A DNA stretch of 5,235 nucleotides from Geoglobus sp. (GCA_027019885.1 JALUWC010000560.1:1-5235), one strand, 5' to 3'. Counted from the stretch's first letter, positions 1-5,235 are shown. Program-made: numbers and translations. Notes: a model not told the origin generated them from the sequence alone.

Positions 1-537
1 CCTAACCGGCGTTGGGGTTTGTCCAAGTGAAGGTTTTGGTGTTTCTGTAGGTCTCATTGCCCGAAAAACTTCTGAGGCAATTTCCTCGCTCTTTTCAAAT
101 GGTATTTCAAAAGTAGTTACCTTCAGATCAAGATAGGCTGAACCACTCACTTTTATTGTAACAGCTCCCTCCTCGGCAATCCTTATTACTGCTTTTATGG
201 CTTGTGAGCTGTCAACCGTTACGGGTATGGTTATTGTTGTCTCTCCCTGTTTTCTGATCTCAATATCATGTTTCTCCCCATGCCCGAGATATTTTGGTCC
301 ACCATTTTCCAAATAATATATATCAAAAACAATTTTTTTGAGATTTGCCCCAACAGGATTGGGGTTGTTTACGATGACCCGGACATTCAAGTTTAAGCTT
401 TGAGTAGTAACTCTTTCGACGCTTATATCGTCTATAACTATCTCAGGCTTCTCTATTTTAGGTTTTTGAGCACATCCACTCAAGAGAATGCTTAGAATAA
501 CAAATACGGTGACAAAAACAAACATCTTTGCTTTCAT
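1..537 (-). CDS. LEA14/WHy-like lipoprotein (3' end cut by window)
   Basis: Reading leftward from an ATG at 537, the frame stays open to the window start, giving 179 residues with the C-terminus missing. The N-terminus has Lys at 2 and 4, a hydrophobic stretch of about 15 residues and a lipobox L19-S20-G21-C22, so it looks like a membrane-anchored lipoprotein exposed outside the cell. Residues of about 34-155 resemble the WHy/LEA type 2 fold: alternating hydrophobic beta strands, the N58-P59-N60-P61 motif after a valine-rich strand, and a later strand ITIPVTV. From about residue 160 the tail turns Thr/Pro-rich (TETPKP, QTPTPV), typical of a linker or a disordered end, so the stop may lie soon after the edge. 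The start is supported by GGTGAT (543-548 on the reverse strand) five bases upstream. It is divergent from the winged-helix gene at 620. The biochemical role of archaeal LEA14-like lipoproteins is not known; a protective or envelope role is only a guess. Confidence 0.8.
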   Translation of the reverse strand, partial: MKAKMFVFVTVFVILSILLSGCAQKPKIEKPEIVIDDISVERVTTQSLNLNVRVIVNNPNPVGANLKKIVFDIYYLENGGPKYLGHGEKHDIEIRKQGETTITIPVTVDSSQAIKAVIRIAEEGAVTIKVSGSAYLDLKVTTFEIPFEKSEEIASEVFRAMRPTETPKPSLGQTPTPVR

Positions 538-542
538 AAATC

Positions 543-548
543 ATCACC
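543..548 (-). promoter_or_regulatory. Ribosome binding site of the lipoprotein gene
   Basis: On the reverse strand the sequence GGTGAT lies five bases before the ATG at 537. It matches the GGTGA core of the archaeal Shine-Dalgarno sequence and supports this start over the internal Met5. Confidence 0.6.
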
Positions 549-622
549 ATATTGTAGTCTTCACTACATATTCCCTAATCATTCTTTATAACCTTTTCGT
601 TCGTTGTATCCACTACAATATG
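548..622. repeat. 11-base perfect inverted repeat spanning the divergent promoter
   Basis: The left arm CATATTGTAGT (548-558) is the exact reverse complement of the right arm ACTACAATATG (612-622). The right arm includes the ATG of the winged-helix gene at 620-622. A further ACTACA (563-568) forms a small hairpin-like dyad with TGTAGT (553-558), so the hexamer occurs three times in 75 bases. The dyad centre is about 585, at the edge of the TATA-like element (585-592). This layout fits an operator bound by a dimeric regulator, possibly the adjacent winged-helix protein; that function is inferred, the repeat itself is seen. Confidence 0.6.
585..592. promoter_or_regulatory. TATA-like box, possibly shared by the divergent genes
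   Basis: TTTATAAC on the plus strand reads GTTATAAA on the minus strand, so one AT-rich element could serve either direction. With the usual archaeal spacing of about 25-27 bases from box centre to start, the plus transcript would begin near 615, a few bases before the ATG at 620 (nearly leaderless). The minus transcript would begin near 561, leaving a short leader that carries the GGTGAT site. In the minus direction the box follows a purine-rich stretch (GAAAAGG) that could act as a BRE; the plus direction has no good BRE, so the minus assignment is the stronger one. Confidence 0.45.
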
Positions 623-883
623 ACTGAATTGCTTGTAAGCGACAGAAAGAAAATAGAAATTTTAAAGGTTCTATCCGATGGAAAGTTCTATACCTACTAT
701 CACCTCTCCAAAATTATCAAAACGAACTATGAGACTGTAAAAAAGAACTGTAGATTTTTAGAGCTTTTAAATCTTGTCGAGGTTATTAAAATAGACAGGG
801 AGGAGAGTGCATCAGGGGTTGCATCTTACAGGGTTAGAATCACTGAAAAAGGATTGAAAATTGTAAAAAGCCTTAAAATGTAA
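620..883 (+). CDS. Small winged helix-turn-helix DNA-binding protein
   Basis: An 87-residue cytoplasmic protein that looks like one complete winged-helix domain. Helix 1 is about residues 8-18 (DRKKIEILKVL). Helix 2 is about 26-33 (YYHLSKII). The probable recognition helix is about 36-50, with N36, Y37, T39, K41, K42 and R45 available for DNA contact. A beta wing runs about 52-74 with a flexible Ser/Gly tip (ESASGVAS), and a last helix follows from about 75 (TEKGLKIVKSL). The 'RITEKGLKIV' ending is common in archaeal winged-helix transcription factors. The ATG at 620 is preferred because the frame upstream (from 488) codes for low-complexity residues and runs antisense through the lipoprotein signal peptide; no Shine-Dalgarno sequence precedes 620, which fits a leaderless message. 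There is no ligand-binding domain and no Cys cluster (only C44), so the signal sensed is not apparent. It is divergent from the lipoprotein gene, which it may control along with itself (inference). Confidence 0.8.
   Translation: MTELLVSDRKKIEILKVLSDGKFYTYYHLSKIIKTNYETVKKNCRFLELLNLVEVIKIDREESASGVASYRVRITEKGLKIVKSLKM
846..869 (-). terminator. Possible T-tract terminator of the fqo operon
   Basis: On the reverse strand, just past the fqoF stop, two TTTTT tracts (865-869 and 846-850) lie about 20-45 bases downstream with a TTTT run between them. Archaeal transcription often ends at such U-rich tracts without a strong hairpin. The site lies inside the 3' end of the convergent winged-helix gene. 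Only the tracts are seen; termination is inferred. Confidence 0.35.
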
Positions 884-887
884 TTTA

Positions 888-1958
888 TCATAACTCCTCG
901 CTCTCGTTTTTCGGAGGATATGGATGTATCTTGATCTTGTAGTCGCAGAGCCTCTGGACTATCTTCATCTTTGCCTTTCCTGTTTCGATATAATCCTTCT
1001 TGTGCATGAAGTCAAGGATCTTCTTCGCAACGGGTTTTCTGATGAGAACTGTTGAAAAGCCCGGATCGCTTCCAACGCTTCCAATGCTGACATCAGACTC
1101 GACACCTGAGAAATCCTGACATACACGGCATCCCTCTGGGACTATCTCCTCCATCTCCTTGACAGGAACGCTGAGCTCCGAACCATCCTTTAATGTGACA
1201 ATAAAGTTTCCTTTGGTTATATCTGTCTTCCCAGCCTCTCTCAGATCTGCTCCTTTTTCCTTCAAAAATTCATAGAGCTGATGCCAGTAAAAGTTCTCAG
1301 TGCAGAAGAGGGCGACAGCAAGCGGAACATTCTTCCTGTAGAGCGGGATTTTGTTCTGAACCTTTCTAAGACCTGAGATCATGCATGGAGTCCCGACAAA
1401 CCCTATCCTGTCTCCCCTCTTTATTATCCTGTGAAGCTCAGGCATAACAGGGGCGAAGCTGTACTTTGTTCCAGTTATCTTCCTATCAAAAAGTTCATCT
1501 GGAGTTCTTACATGAACAACGTAAGGTCTGAAGAACTCGTCTCTCGCAACAAAAAGAGCCACATCAATTATTTTCATCTCAAGTGCTGCTGCCATGAATT
1601 CTGAAACCATCGCTCCATCCTGTCCGACGAATCTCTTCGACTTGCCTGCAAGGGCTTCAATGTATTCTCCGGGGCCATTCAAAGGAACATAATTGTACCT
1701 CGGACAGGATGCAACACATACACCACATCCCATGCACCCCTTCTTTGGATCAAAGTCAAGGGGTCTGTCCTCCAAGATTATGAGATCGACAGGACAGATG
1801 GTGCAAGTACCGCAGTGACTGCATATCCCAGCATCAACGACCTTTTCCTTCAGCAGTCTCCAGCTCGATGTTCTCTCAGGTTTCACGGCAAATCTGAGGC
1901 ATGGAAGGTCCTCAAGCTCCTTTACTTCAATGCTTACCCATCCCTTCGGAATCGTCAT
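888..1958 (-). CDS. fqoF: F420H2:quinone oxidoreductase subunit F (F420H2 dehydrogenase, FrhB family)
   Basis: A 356-residue electron-input subunit: in the family it oxidises reduced coenzyme F420 using FAD and passes electrons to iron-sulfur clusters of the complex on the cytoplasmic side. Two [4Fe-4S] motifs are visible: C46-x2-C49-x2-C52-x2-C55-P and the canonical C75-x2-C78-x2-C81-x3-C85-P. The F420 hydrogenase/dehydrogenase beta-subunit body follows, with GTKYS (163-167), the family signature VGTPC ending at C192, FCTENFY (218-224) and the C277-x2-C280 pair before SDVSIGSVGS (288-297). The first cluster lacks one spacer residue compared with the usual CP motif, and about 45 residues precede it, more than I recall for methanogen FpoF. 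The start is fixed by GAGGAGGTC (1967-1975, reverse strand) and by an ATGA overlap with the fqoI stop, so translation is probably coupled. It is the last gene of the operon and ends 4 bases from the convergent winged-helix gene. A generic FrhB-like F420 enzyme is the alternative, but the fqo context makes FqoF very likely. Confidence 0.93.
   Translation of the reverse strand: MTIPKGWVSIEVKELEDLPCLRFAVKPERTSSWRLLKEKVVDAGICSHCGTCTICPVDLIILEDRPLDFDPKKGCMGCGVCVASCPRYNYVPLNGPGEYIEALAGKSKRFVGQDGAMVSEFMAAALEMKIIDVALFVARDEFFRPYVVHVRTPDELFDRKITGTKYSFAPVMPELHRIIKRGDRIGFVGTPCMISGLRKVQNKIPLYRKNVPLAVALFCTENFYWHQLYEFLKEKGADLREAGKTDITKGNFIVTLKDGSELSVPVKEMEEIVPEGCRVCQDFSGVESDVSIGSVGSDPGFSTVLIRKPVAKKILDFMHKKDYIETGKAKMKIVQRLCDYKIKIHPYPPKNESEEL
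907..911 (+). terminator. Possible T-tract terminator of the winged-helix gene
   Basis: A single TTTTT tract lies about 24 bases past the stop codon of the plus-strand winged-helix gene, inside the 3' end of fqoF. No clear stem precedes it. It is a weak candidate, listed because the convergent gene ends leave no other space. Confidence 0.25.
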
Positions 1959-2701
1959 TGATGATCGACCTCCTCTATCGGAGTTAATATCAGCACCTCA
2001 GTGGGGCATATCCTCACGCAAACACCACAACCCGTGCACTTATTAAAGTCTGTCTCCAAAATGACCTTTGTCTCCTCAAACTTTGACTTTATTGCATTCA
2101 CGGGGCAGGAAAACATGCACATCCTGCATCCAATGCAATTGTCCCCGTACTGCGGTACAGCTTTGAACTCCGGTCTTTCAGGCTTTTCAACCTCAACAAG
2201 CAGATTTTCAAACTCCTTCCTCTTTATAAGCTGAATGTCTCTTTCAAAATCATATTCAACTGTAACGCTGTCCTCTCTCACAATCTCAGGAACACTGTTC
2301 ATTTGCTTGGGAGTTACACTCATGGAATCAACATCCTTGTATGCCACATCATGGATCTTGGATCGCTTCAATGCAGCGGTGGGACATGAATCAACACAGA
2401 AGTGACAGAATATACACTTTGCATAATCAATTCCGGGATAGTACCTCCCCTCTTCATTCGGATACATCTGAATGGCGTTTGCAGGGCATATGTGGGCACA
2501 TCTGAAACAGCTTATGCACTCTTCCATGTCGAACATTATCATTCCCCTGAAGTTCTCAGGGTACTTCCTTCTCTCTCTTGGATAGTGAACTGTGATGGTT
2601 CCGGGATTTACAACAACCTTTGCTACCTCTGTTATTGCTCTCAAATGTCCCGCAGCACTCCTGACCAGCCCCTTTTTCGGCGGTTTTACAACCTTAACCA
2701 T
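1955..2701 (-). CDS. fqoI: F420H2:quinone oxidoreductase subunit I (NuoI-like, with extra ferredoxin domain)
   Basis: A 248-residue iron-sulfur subunit of the peripheral arm, expected to carry electrons from FqoF towards FqoB/C/D. The N-terminal half is NuoI/FpoI-like: a basic stretch (KGLVRSAAGH), the strand TITVHYP, RYP-type loop and FRG, then C62-x2-C65-x2-C68-x3-C72-P and C96-x2-C99-x2-C102-x3-C106-P, which hold two [4Fe-4S] clusters. After a linker of about 80 residues comes a second bacterial-type ferredoxin domain: C189-x2-C192-x2-C195-x3-C199-P and C222-x2-C225-x2-C228-x3-C232-P. Four clusters are thus predicted, where bacterial NuoI and methanogen FpoI carry two. The chosen start (2701) has GGGGTGG (2707-2713, reverse strand) five bases upstream and overlaps the fqoH end by 16 bases. 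An in-frame ATG at 2761 would add 20 residues with four cysteines and overlap fqoH by 76 bases, which is less likely. The stop overlaps the fqoF start as ATGA. Confidence 0.92.
   Translation of the reverse strand: MVKVVKPPKKGLVRSAAGHLRAITEVAKVVVNPGTITVHYPRERRKYPENFRGMIMFDMEECISCFRCAHICPANAIQMYPNEEGRYYPGIDYAKCIFCHFCVDSCPTAALKRSKIHDVAYKDVDSMSVTPKQMNSVPEIVREDSVTVEYDFERDIQLIKRKEFENLLVEVEKPERPEFKAVPQYGDNCIGCRMCMFSCPVNAIKSKFEETKVILETDFNKCTGCGVCVRICPTEVLILTPIEEVDHQ
1967..1975 (-). promoter_or_regulatory. Strong ribosome binding site of fqoF
   Basis: GAGGAGGTC on the reverse strand lies eight bases before the fqoF ATG, inside the end of fqoI. It supports the start that overlaps the fqoI stop codon. 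Confidence 0.7.
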
Positions 2702-3801
2702 GCCATCCACCCCGCAGAAATGAATAAGGCAATCATGCTTAGTGAGAATACAACACCCCACCCGAGCCTCAATGTCTGATCAAGCCTGTATCTGGCATAA
2801 ATTGACCTTGCCAGTGAAACGACGCACATGAAAACAATTGTCTTGATGTACAGATAAATAACTGGAGCCAGATCTCCAAGGAATGCTATTTCAGGCCCAT
2901 TCCACCCTCCAAAGAAAAGTATCACAGAGAGCATTGAAAGCAGATAGAGCTTCTCATAAGGAAGCATCATGACGAGTCCAAATATAATACCCGAGTACTC
3001 CACATAAGGCCCGAATGCAACCTCCTGATCTGCCTCAGGAATGTCAAAGGGAAGCCTTGAGGTGGCGATAAGAACAGTTATGAAGAAAGCTAAGAAAGCG
3101 ATCGGGTTCATTATGGCTCCAGGAATCCACTGCTTTGCCACTATCTCAAATGGATCAGCAGTTTGATAGAGCACTATCATCGCCACAACAGCAAGAATGA
3201 ACGGAATTTCGTAGGCAAAGTACATGAAAGCTTCTCTCACGCTTCCTATGTATGCAAACTTGCTGTTTGAAGCCCATCCCATCGCAACAATGAAGACCGG
3301 AATCAGAGATATGAGGGCAAGAGCAGCGGGGATTGTGTAGATTGTTTTTATCCCGTATGTACCTCCAGCAGGGATGAAAAGGAGAGGCAGGAGCACAGGA
3401 AGGAATGATATCAGCGGAAACTGAAGGAAGTAAAATGCGTTCGCATCTCTGTGGACTATAACCTCCTGGAAGAGGTACCTCATTCCATCTGCAAGGGCCT
3501 GTATCACACCTCCAGTCCTTCTCGAAACCTCCTTCGGCCCAACTCTCCACTGGACTCTTGCAGTTATCTTTCTCTCAAAGTAGATTATGAAAAGCAATAC
3601 GAGAGTCATTCCAATAAGTCCTGGAAGTATGAGAACATGAAATATCGGCTTCCATAAGATAAATGCAACGATTACGTTGACGAAAGGTATATCCATCAGC
3701 CTTTCAACAATGGGGTTAATCAGGGGTATGTTTATCATCTCACCTTTGAATATGCTCAGAATCCTTTCCAGCAAAATGAAAATCAGACCCGTATCTGCCA
3801 T
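2686..3801 (-). CDS. fqoH: F420H2:quinone oxidoreductase subunit H (NuoH/ND1-like membrane subunit)
   Basis: A 371-residue integral membrane protein that joins the peripheral arm to the proton pump and forms, with FqoD, the quinone-binding cavity. About eight membrane segments can be read: roughly residues 54-74, 125-145, 157-175, 193-212, 231-248, 270-299 (perhaps two), 313-330 and 347-368. NuoH signatures are clear: Y74-F-E-R-K followed by VQWRVGP (83-89), then RTGGVIQALADG (95-106), and the acidic quinone-site loop RLPFDIPEADQEVAFG (249-264) followed by YVEYSG (266-271). About 50 residues precede the first conserved helix and include a short hydrophobic stretch near 38-50, so the N-terminus is somewhat extended for the family. 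The ATG at 3801 is chosen because GAGGTGGT sits just upstream and only 10 bases separate it from the fqoD stop; a start at 3873 would overlap fqoD by 62 bases. Met22 (3738) is a weaker alternative, with its GGTGAG too close to the ATG. Confidence 0.93.
   Translation of the reverse strand: MADTGLIFILLERILSIFKGEMINIPLINPIVERLMDIPFVNVIVAFILWKPIFHVLILPGLIGMTLVLLFIIYFERKITARVQWRVGPKEVSRRTGGVIQALADGMRYLFQEVIVHRDANAFYFLQFPLISFLPVLLPLLFIPAGGTYGIKTIYTIPAALALISLIPVFIVAMGWASNSKFAYIGSVREAFMYFAYEIPFILAVVAMIVLYQTADPFEIVAKQWIPGAIMNPIAFLAFFITVLIATSRLPFDIPEADQEVAFGPYVEYSGIIFGLVMMLPYEKLYLLSMLSVILFFGGWNGPEIAFLGDLAPVIYLYIKTIVFMCVVSLARSIYARYRLDQTLRLGWGVVFSLSMIALFISAGWMAWLRL
2707..2713 (-). promoter_or_regulatory. 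Ribosome binding site deciding the fqoI start
   Basis: GGGGTGG on the reverse strand lies five bases upstream of the ATG at 2701, within the last codons of fqoH-overlapping sequence. It favours this start over the upstream in-frame ATG at 2761. Confidence 0.6.
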
Positions 3802-3805
3802 TTTT

Positions 3806-3813
3806 ACCACCTC
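3806..3813 (-). promoter_or_regulatory. Ribosome binding site deciding the fqoH start
   Basis: GAGGTGGT on the reverse strand overlaps the fqoD stop codon (3812-3814) and lies four bases before the ATG at 3801. It supports the short form of FqoH and suggests reinitiation after fqoD. Confidence 0.65.
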
Positions 3814-5047
3814 ATCTGTCTGCCTCAGGTGGGAAGTACCCAAAGCTTCCGTAAATTGCCTGCAGATCTGCAAGTCTGTGACCTTTGCATGCTTCCATGA
3901 ATCCCTTCAGATACATCCACCCGGGTGTGACTATCCTAACCCTGTAAGGCACGGTTGATTCGCCATCGCTTATTATTGAGTAAAGCAGGGTGCCTCTTGC
4001 AGCCTCAGTCAGGGTTGTGTACTCCCCTTCAGGCAAAACAATATCCGCATACGCCTCGAAGAAGCTCCCCCTTATGTCCTTTTTGTCGAAGGCTATTATA
4101 TCGCTGCTCAGCACATCCCCTTCAGGCAGATTGTCAACAAGCTGTCTGATCATGTTTATGCTCTGAGCGACCTCCTCAACTCTCACAAGAAATCTCGTGT
4201 ACCCATCTCCTACCTCACCAATCACAACATCCCAGTCGATCTCATCGTATGCTTCGTAGGGCTCTACGACTCTGACATCATATTCAATTCCGCATGCTCT
4301 CAAAAATGGCCCGACAACACCGTAATCAACAGCTTCCTCCTTTGTCAGAGTTCCAACGTCTTTCAGCCTTGCAATTGTCGTTGGATTCTTTATAAACACC
4401 CTCTCAAACTTCTTAATCCTGAATTCAAGGGCAGTTAGCATTCTTTTGATTGTGTCAAGAGTTTTCTCATCAACATCCCTTCTCACACCACCTGGCACTA
4501 TATATGAGCCCGTGATTCTCGTGCCAGTAATTCTCGTGAAGATTTCAACAATGTATTCTCTGAGAGCAAATGGCCACATAAAGCCAGTTGTATGGCCAAG
4601 AAAAACTGCAAGTATGCCCGCATCATATAAATGGGTTCCTATTCTACCGAGTTCTGCGAGAATAGTTCTTATGTACCTCGCCCTTTCCGGAACCTCTATG
4701 TCAAGAGCATCCTCTATTGCCCTCACATAACCCAGATTGTAGTTTCCGAAGTCAATAATGGATGGTCTTTCAAAGAGCGGGATGTTCTGGATGTAAAGTC
4801 TGTTCTCGGCAAGCTTCTCTATTGATCTGTGAACATAACCCGGATCGGGGATGACCTCAACAATGAAGTCACCCTTGACCCTTATTATCAGCCTCATGTG
4901 CCCGCTTCCACCATGCTGGGGGCCTGTAAAAACAACAAAGTCATCACTTCTGTAAGCGTCTTCAAGAAATTCCTTGGGAACTGGAATGAAGTATGACTCG
5001 TACTCCTTTGGTGGTGTTACCTGAATGTCAAGTGAGTATTCCTTCAT
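3812..5047 (-). CDS. fqoD: F420H2:quinone oxidoreductase subunit D (NuoD/49-kDa-like)
   Basis: A 411-residue subunit homologous to NuoD/Nqo4 and FpoD; in Complex I it forms most of the quinone headgroup site at the membrane interface. Recognisable motifs in order are GPQH (42-45), GYVHRSIEKLAENRLYIQ (70-87) with Y85 at the place of the quinone-binding Tyr, PERARYIRTILAELGRIGTH (120-139), RITGTRITGSYIVPGGVRRD (172-191), TEAARGTLLYSIISDG (347-362), PYRVRIVTP (367-375) and the C-terminal PEADR (407-411). Only two cysteines are present (C252 and C387), so the Ni-binding CxxC pairs of [NiFe] hydrogenases are absent, as in true NuoD. The loop after GPQH reads GGSGHMR, not the usual PSTHG-type sequence. 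Length is normal for the family. The start has a perfect GGAGGTGAG site six bases upstream and overlaps the fqoC stop as ATGA. Fused NuoCD is excluded by the separate upstream gene end. Confidence 0.94.
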   Translation of the reverse strand: MKEYSLDIQVTPPKEYESYFIPVPKEFLEDAYRSDDFVVFTGPQHGGSGHMRLIIRVKGDFIVEVIPDPGYVHRSIEKLAENRLYIQNIPLFERPSIIDFGNYNLGYVRAIEDALDIEVPERARYIRTILAELGRIGTHLYDAGILAVFLGHTTGFMWPFALREYIVEIFTRITGTRITGSYIVPGGVRRDVDEKTLDTIKRMLTALEFRIKKFERVFIKNPTTIARLKDVGTLTKEEAVDYGVVGPFLRACGIEYDVRVVEPYEAYDEIDWDVVIGEVGDGYTRFLVRVEEVAQSINMIRQLVDNLPEGDVLSSDIIAFDKKDIRGSFFEAYADIVLPEGEYTTLTEAARGTLLYSIISDGESTVPYRVRIVTPGWMYLKGFMEACKGHRLADLQAIYGSFGYFPPEADR

Positions 5048-5235
5048 TTTTTCTCACCTCCGATGTAGATCTCCTCCTGTAGCTTGAAGTCCTTTCTGAG
5101 CGGATTCTTAGGTGTATCTGGGGCGAGAAGGAAGGGCTTGCCCATCCACGGATTTCCCTCAAACCAAACCCCGAAAAGATCGTGAAGCTCTCTCTCAAGG
5201 TAGTCTGCCGATGGCCACACGTCTATCAGGCTTGG
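5044..5235 (-). CDS. fqoC: F420H2:quinone oxidoreductase subunit C, C-terminal part (NuoC/30-kDa-like; possibly fused BC)
   Basis: The last 63 codons of a minus-strand gene enter from the right edge. The residues match the C-terminal signature of the NuoC/30-kDa subunit: a W-x-x-ADYLERELHDLFGVWFEG block (the family motif is W-x-A-x-x-x-ERE-x-x-D-x-x-G-x-x-F-x-G), then N-P in place of the usual H-P, a short loop, and NPLRKDF near the end. NuoC braces NuoB and NuoD in the peripheral arm and binds no cofactor. The stop codon overlaps the fqoD start (ATGA). In Archaeoglobus fulgidus I recall the B and C subunits being one fused gene; the window is too short to tell whether that holds here, so the symbol may properly be fqoBC. 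Confidence 0.88.
   Translation of the reverse strand, partial: PSLIDVWPSADYLERELHDLFGVWFEGNPWMGKPFLLAPDTPKNPLRKDFKLQEEIYIGGEKK
5053..5061 (-). promoter_or_regulatory. Consensus ribosome binding site of fqoD
   Basis: GGAGGTGAG on the reverse strand is a full match to the archaeal anti-Shine-Dalgarno complement and sits six bases before the fqoD ATG, within the last codons of fqoC. It is the strongest such site in the window. Confidence 0.75.

Noticed and set aside
553..568. TGTAGT-cttc-ACTACA as an intrinsic terminator hairpin
   Set aside because: The stem has only six pairs, is AT-rich, lies upstream of gene starts and is not followed by a T-tract; it fits an operator half-site better.
488..619. 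Upstream in-frame extension of the winged-helix gene to an ATG at 488
   Set aside because: The added 44 residues show no domain, run antisense through the lipoprotein start and signal peptide, and would bury the TATA-like box; the winged helix begins cleanly at 620.
2702..2761. Longer FqoI starting at 2761
   Set aside because: It adds a cysteine-rich piece with no match to NuoI and would overlap fqoH by 76 bases; the ATG at 2701 has its own ribosome site.
2001..2779. Plus-strand open frames opposite fqoI (2001-2234 and 2402-2779)
   Set aside because: They are antisense to conserved Cys-motif coding sequence, have no ribosome sites or domains, and look like shadows of fqoI.
3155..3550. Minus-strand open frame inside fqoH
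   Set aside because: It is an alternate frame of a well-conserved membrane protein, with a composition rich in Cys, Pro, Ser and Arg and no recognisable domain.
3802..3873. Longer FqoH starting at 3873
   Set aside because: The extra 24 residues are polar and read through the conserved C-terminus of FqoD in another frame; the ribosome site GAGGTGGT points to 3801.
3451..4825. Plus-strand open frames opposite fqoH and fqoD (3451-3657, 3677-3958, 3955-4149, 4446-4730, 4631-4825)
   Set aside because: All are antisense to highly conserved subunit genes, short and without coherent domains.
3812..5047. Reading the 49-kDa-like protein as a [NiFe] hydrogenase large subunit
   Set aside because: The N- and C-terminal CxxC pairs that hold nickel are missing, and the C-terminus ends in the NuoD-type PEADR.

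Overview
This window most likely comes from a hyperthermophilic euryarchaeon of the Archaeoglobales (Archaeoglobus, Geoglobus, Ferroglobus or a close relative). The argument is a Complex I-like gene run in the order C-D-H-I that ends with an F420H2-oxidising FrhB-family subunit (F). That is the 3' half of the F420H2:quinone oxidoreductase (fqo) cluster as known from Archaeoglobus fulgidus. Methanosarcina-type genomes usually keep fpoF apart from the fpo operon, but ANME-type archaea with Fqo-like complexes cannot be excluded from this window alone. Archaeal Shine-Dalgarno sequences (GGAGGTGA-like) and a TATA-like box support an archaeal origin.

Right part (888-5235, all on the minus strand): a compact operon read from right to left. 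It holds the 3' end of fqoC (or of a fused fqoBC), then fqoD (49-kDa NuoD-like), fqoH (NuoH-like membrane subunit), fqoI (NuoI-like iron-sulfur subunit) and fqoF (F420H2-oxidising input subunit). Genes overlap by 4 bases (C/D and I/F) or 16 bases (H/I), or are 10 bases apart (D/H), which indicates co-transcription and translational coupling. Electrons should flow from F420H2 to FAD and the clusters of FqoF, then to the FqoI clusters, the FqoB/C/D connecting module, and quinone at the FqoD/FqoH interface. Proton translocation would be completed by the membrane subunits encoded outside the window.

Left part (1-883): a divergent pair that is AT-richer to the eye than the fqo genes. On the minus strand is a lipoprotein with a LEA14/WHy-like domain, cut by the window start. 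On the plus strand is a small winged-helix DNA-binding protein whose 3' end converges on fqoF with a 4-base gap. The 82-base divergent intergenic region holds a near-symmetric TATA-like element flanked by a perfect 11-base inverted repeat, a good candidate operator.

No RNA gene, CRISPR array, insertion sequence or mobile element was seen, and no stretch over 300 bases lacks a gene. I did not find an undescribed system. The points most worth checking are the extra C-terminal ferredoxin-like domain in FqoI, the atypical first cluster motif and N-terminal extension of FqoF, the altered quinone-loop motif in FqoD, and the divergent promoter/operator.
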